Part shown: piece by piece, positions 13,755 through 14,244 of the stretch
Layout: each line of letters starts with the position of its first letter
Position numbering within the stretch: the stretch's first letter is position 1
From: an uncultured Planctomycetaceae bacterium
Lineage (GTDB): Bacteria; Planctomycetota; Planctomycetia; Pirellulales; UBA1268
Assembly: GCA_903885855.1 (NCBI GenBank)
Contig: CAISKG010000247.1
Location: 1-14,244 of the forward strand
Reading direction: 5' to 3'
DNA length: 14,244 bases
Translations under genes and position numbers: made by a program
The notes under the pieces: generated by a model
What the model was told of the DNA's origin: nothing
What the model saw: the letters and a program-made list of their open reading frames with translations, nothing else
The model's database searches: none

Positions 13755-14244
13755 TCAGCCGCCGAGGAGGCGTTCCACGCAGGCGTCGGCGAAGGCCGGG
13801 GCGTTGATCGGGCAGTCGAGCTCCACCAGCGGGATGCCCGGGCTGAGCCACTTGCGGATCGCCGAGAAGAGGGCGTCGTCGGCGGCGGGATCGTGGAACG
13901 GCCCGCCGGGCTCGGAGATCAGGCTGATCCCGCCGAGGGGGAGGAGGACCGTCGCCGGGCCGCGCGAGGCGTTGACCTGCGTGGCGAGGATCCGCCCCAG
14001 TTCCCGGCACTCCTCCGGCGAGGTGCGCATCAGCGTCACCTGGGCGTTGTGGCGGTGGAAGCAGCGGCCGGCGAACGCCGCGGGCACCGTCTCCGGCGGG
14101 CCGAAGTTCACCATGTCGAGGCATCCCGGCGCGATCACGGCGGGCGTGCCCGTGCGCGCGGCGGCCGAGAGGCGCTCCGGCCCCGCGGAGAGCACGCCCC
14201 CCACCAGCTCGTCGGCCCACTCGGTGGTGGTGACGTCGAGCACG
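13755..14244 (-). CDS. UPF0261 / Tm-1-like ATP-binding protein, C-terminal part (cut by right edge)
   Basis: The last 163 or so codons of a UPF0261-family protein are present. Full-length members have about 400 residues, so the N-terminal domain, related to the ATP-binding domain of tomato Tm-1, lies beyond the window. The GTG at 14243 is internal. Family-typical segments are VLDVTTTEWADELVGGVLSAGPERL, then GCLDMVNFGPPETVP, HRHNAQVTLMRT, LPLGGISLISEPGGPFHDPAAD and the terminal IPLVELDCPINAPAFAD. The biochemical activity of bacterial members is not established. The gene converges on the TPR-glycosyltransferase gene with a 30-base gap that holds only a weak 5-bp hairpin (13725-13729 with 13733-13737). 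Confidence 0.9.
   Translation of the reverse strand, partial: VLDVTTTEWADELVGGVLSAGPERLSAAARTGTPAVIAPGCLDMVNFGPPETVPAAFAGRCFHRHNAQVTLMRTSPEECRELGRILATQVNASRGPATVLLPLGGISLISEPGGPFHDPAADDALFSAIRKWLSPGIPLVELDCPINAPAFADACVERLLGG

Noticed and set aside
1..14244. CRISPR arrays, tRNA or rRNA genes, insertion sequences, integrase or attachment sites
   Set aside because: No regularly spaced direct repeats, no tRNA-like cloverleaf with CCA region, no transposase motif and no abrupt change in base composition was seen.

Overview
The window is very GC-rich, with third codon positions almost all G or C, and its gene content fits a planctomycete, probably of the Pirellulales type. The evidence is a secreted arylsulfatase with a formylglycine motif, a Gfo/Idh/MocA oxidoreductase with a twin-arginine leader, an SGNH hydrolase joined to a Dabb domain, a BBP2-type porin, and a UPF0261 (Tm-1-like) protein. 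The taxonomy is inferred from gene families, not from a marker gene. I see no rRNA, tRNA, CRISPR array, insertion sequence or integrase.

Layout, left to right. The C-terminal half of an AraC-type regulator enters at the left edge (+) and overlaps the end of a convergent sulfatase gene (-). Next is an outer-membrane beta-barrel gene (-) with a strong hairpin after its stop. It is divergent from a porin gene (+) across a 344-base spacer. The porin ends at a hairpin terminator, followed by about 360 bases dense in inverted repeats with no convincing gene. Then come an unrecognised 194-residue protein gene (-) and, upstream of it, a 59-residue secreted-protein gene (-). A hairpin with a nine-base homopolymer loop sits directly before the larger protein's ATG. 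Next on the minus strand are an SGNH-Dabb gene and hrpB, overlapping by four bases (GTGA). A divergent spacer of 168 bases leads to a plus-strand run: a Gfo/Idh/MocA oxidoreductase, a potassium-channel-like protein with an RCK domain on each side of its pore, and a TPR-glycosyltransferase. The window closes with the C-terminal part of a UPF0261 gene (-).

Functionally, the sulfatase, SGNH hydrolase and Tat-exported oxidoreductase fit the planctomycete habit of breaking down sulfated and acetylated polysaccharides, and the two outer-membrane barrels could serve uptake. They are not arranged as one obvious catabolic operon. HrpB, the K+ channel and the glycosyltransferase look like general accessory functions.

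I found no clear multi-gene novel system. The best candidates for something undescribed are the 59-residue secreted protein, the homopolymer-loop hairpin over the neighbouring start codon, the inverted-repeat-rich spacer at 4528-4885, and the SGNH-Dabb fusion with a well-placed internal ribosome binding site.
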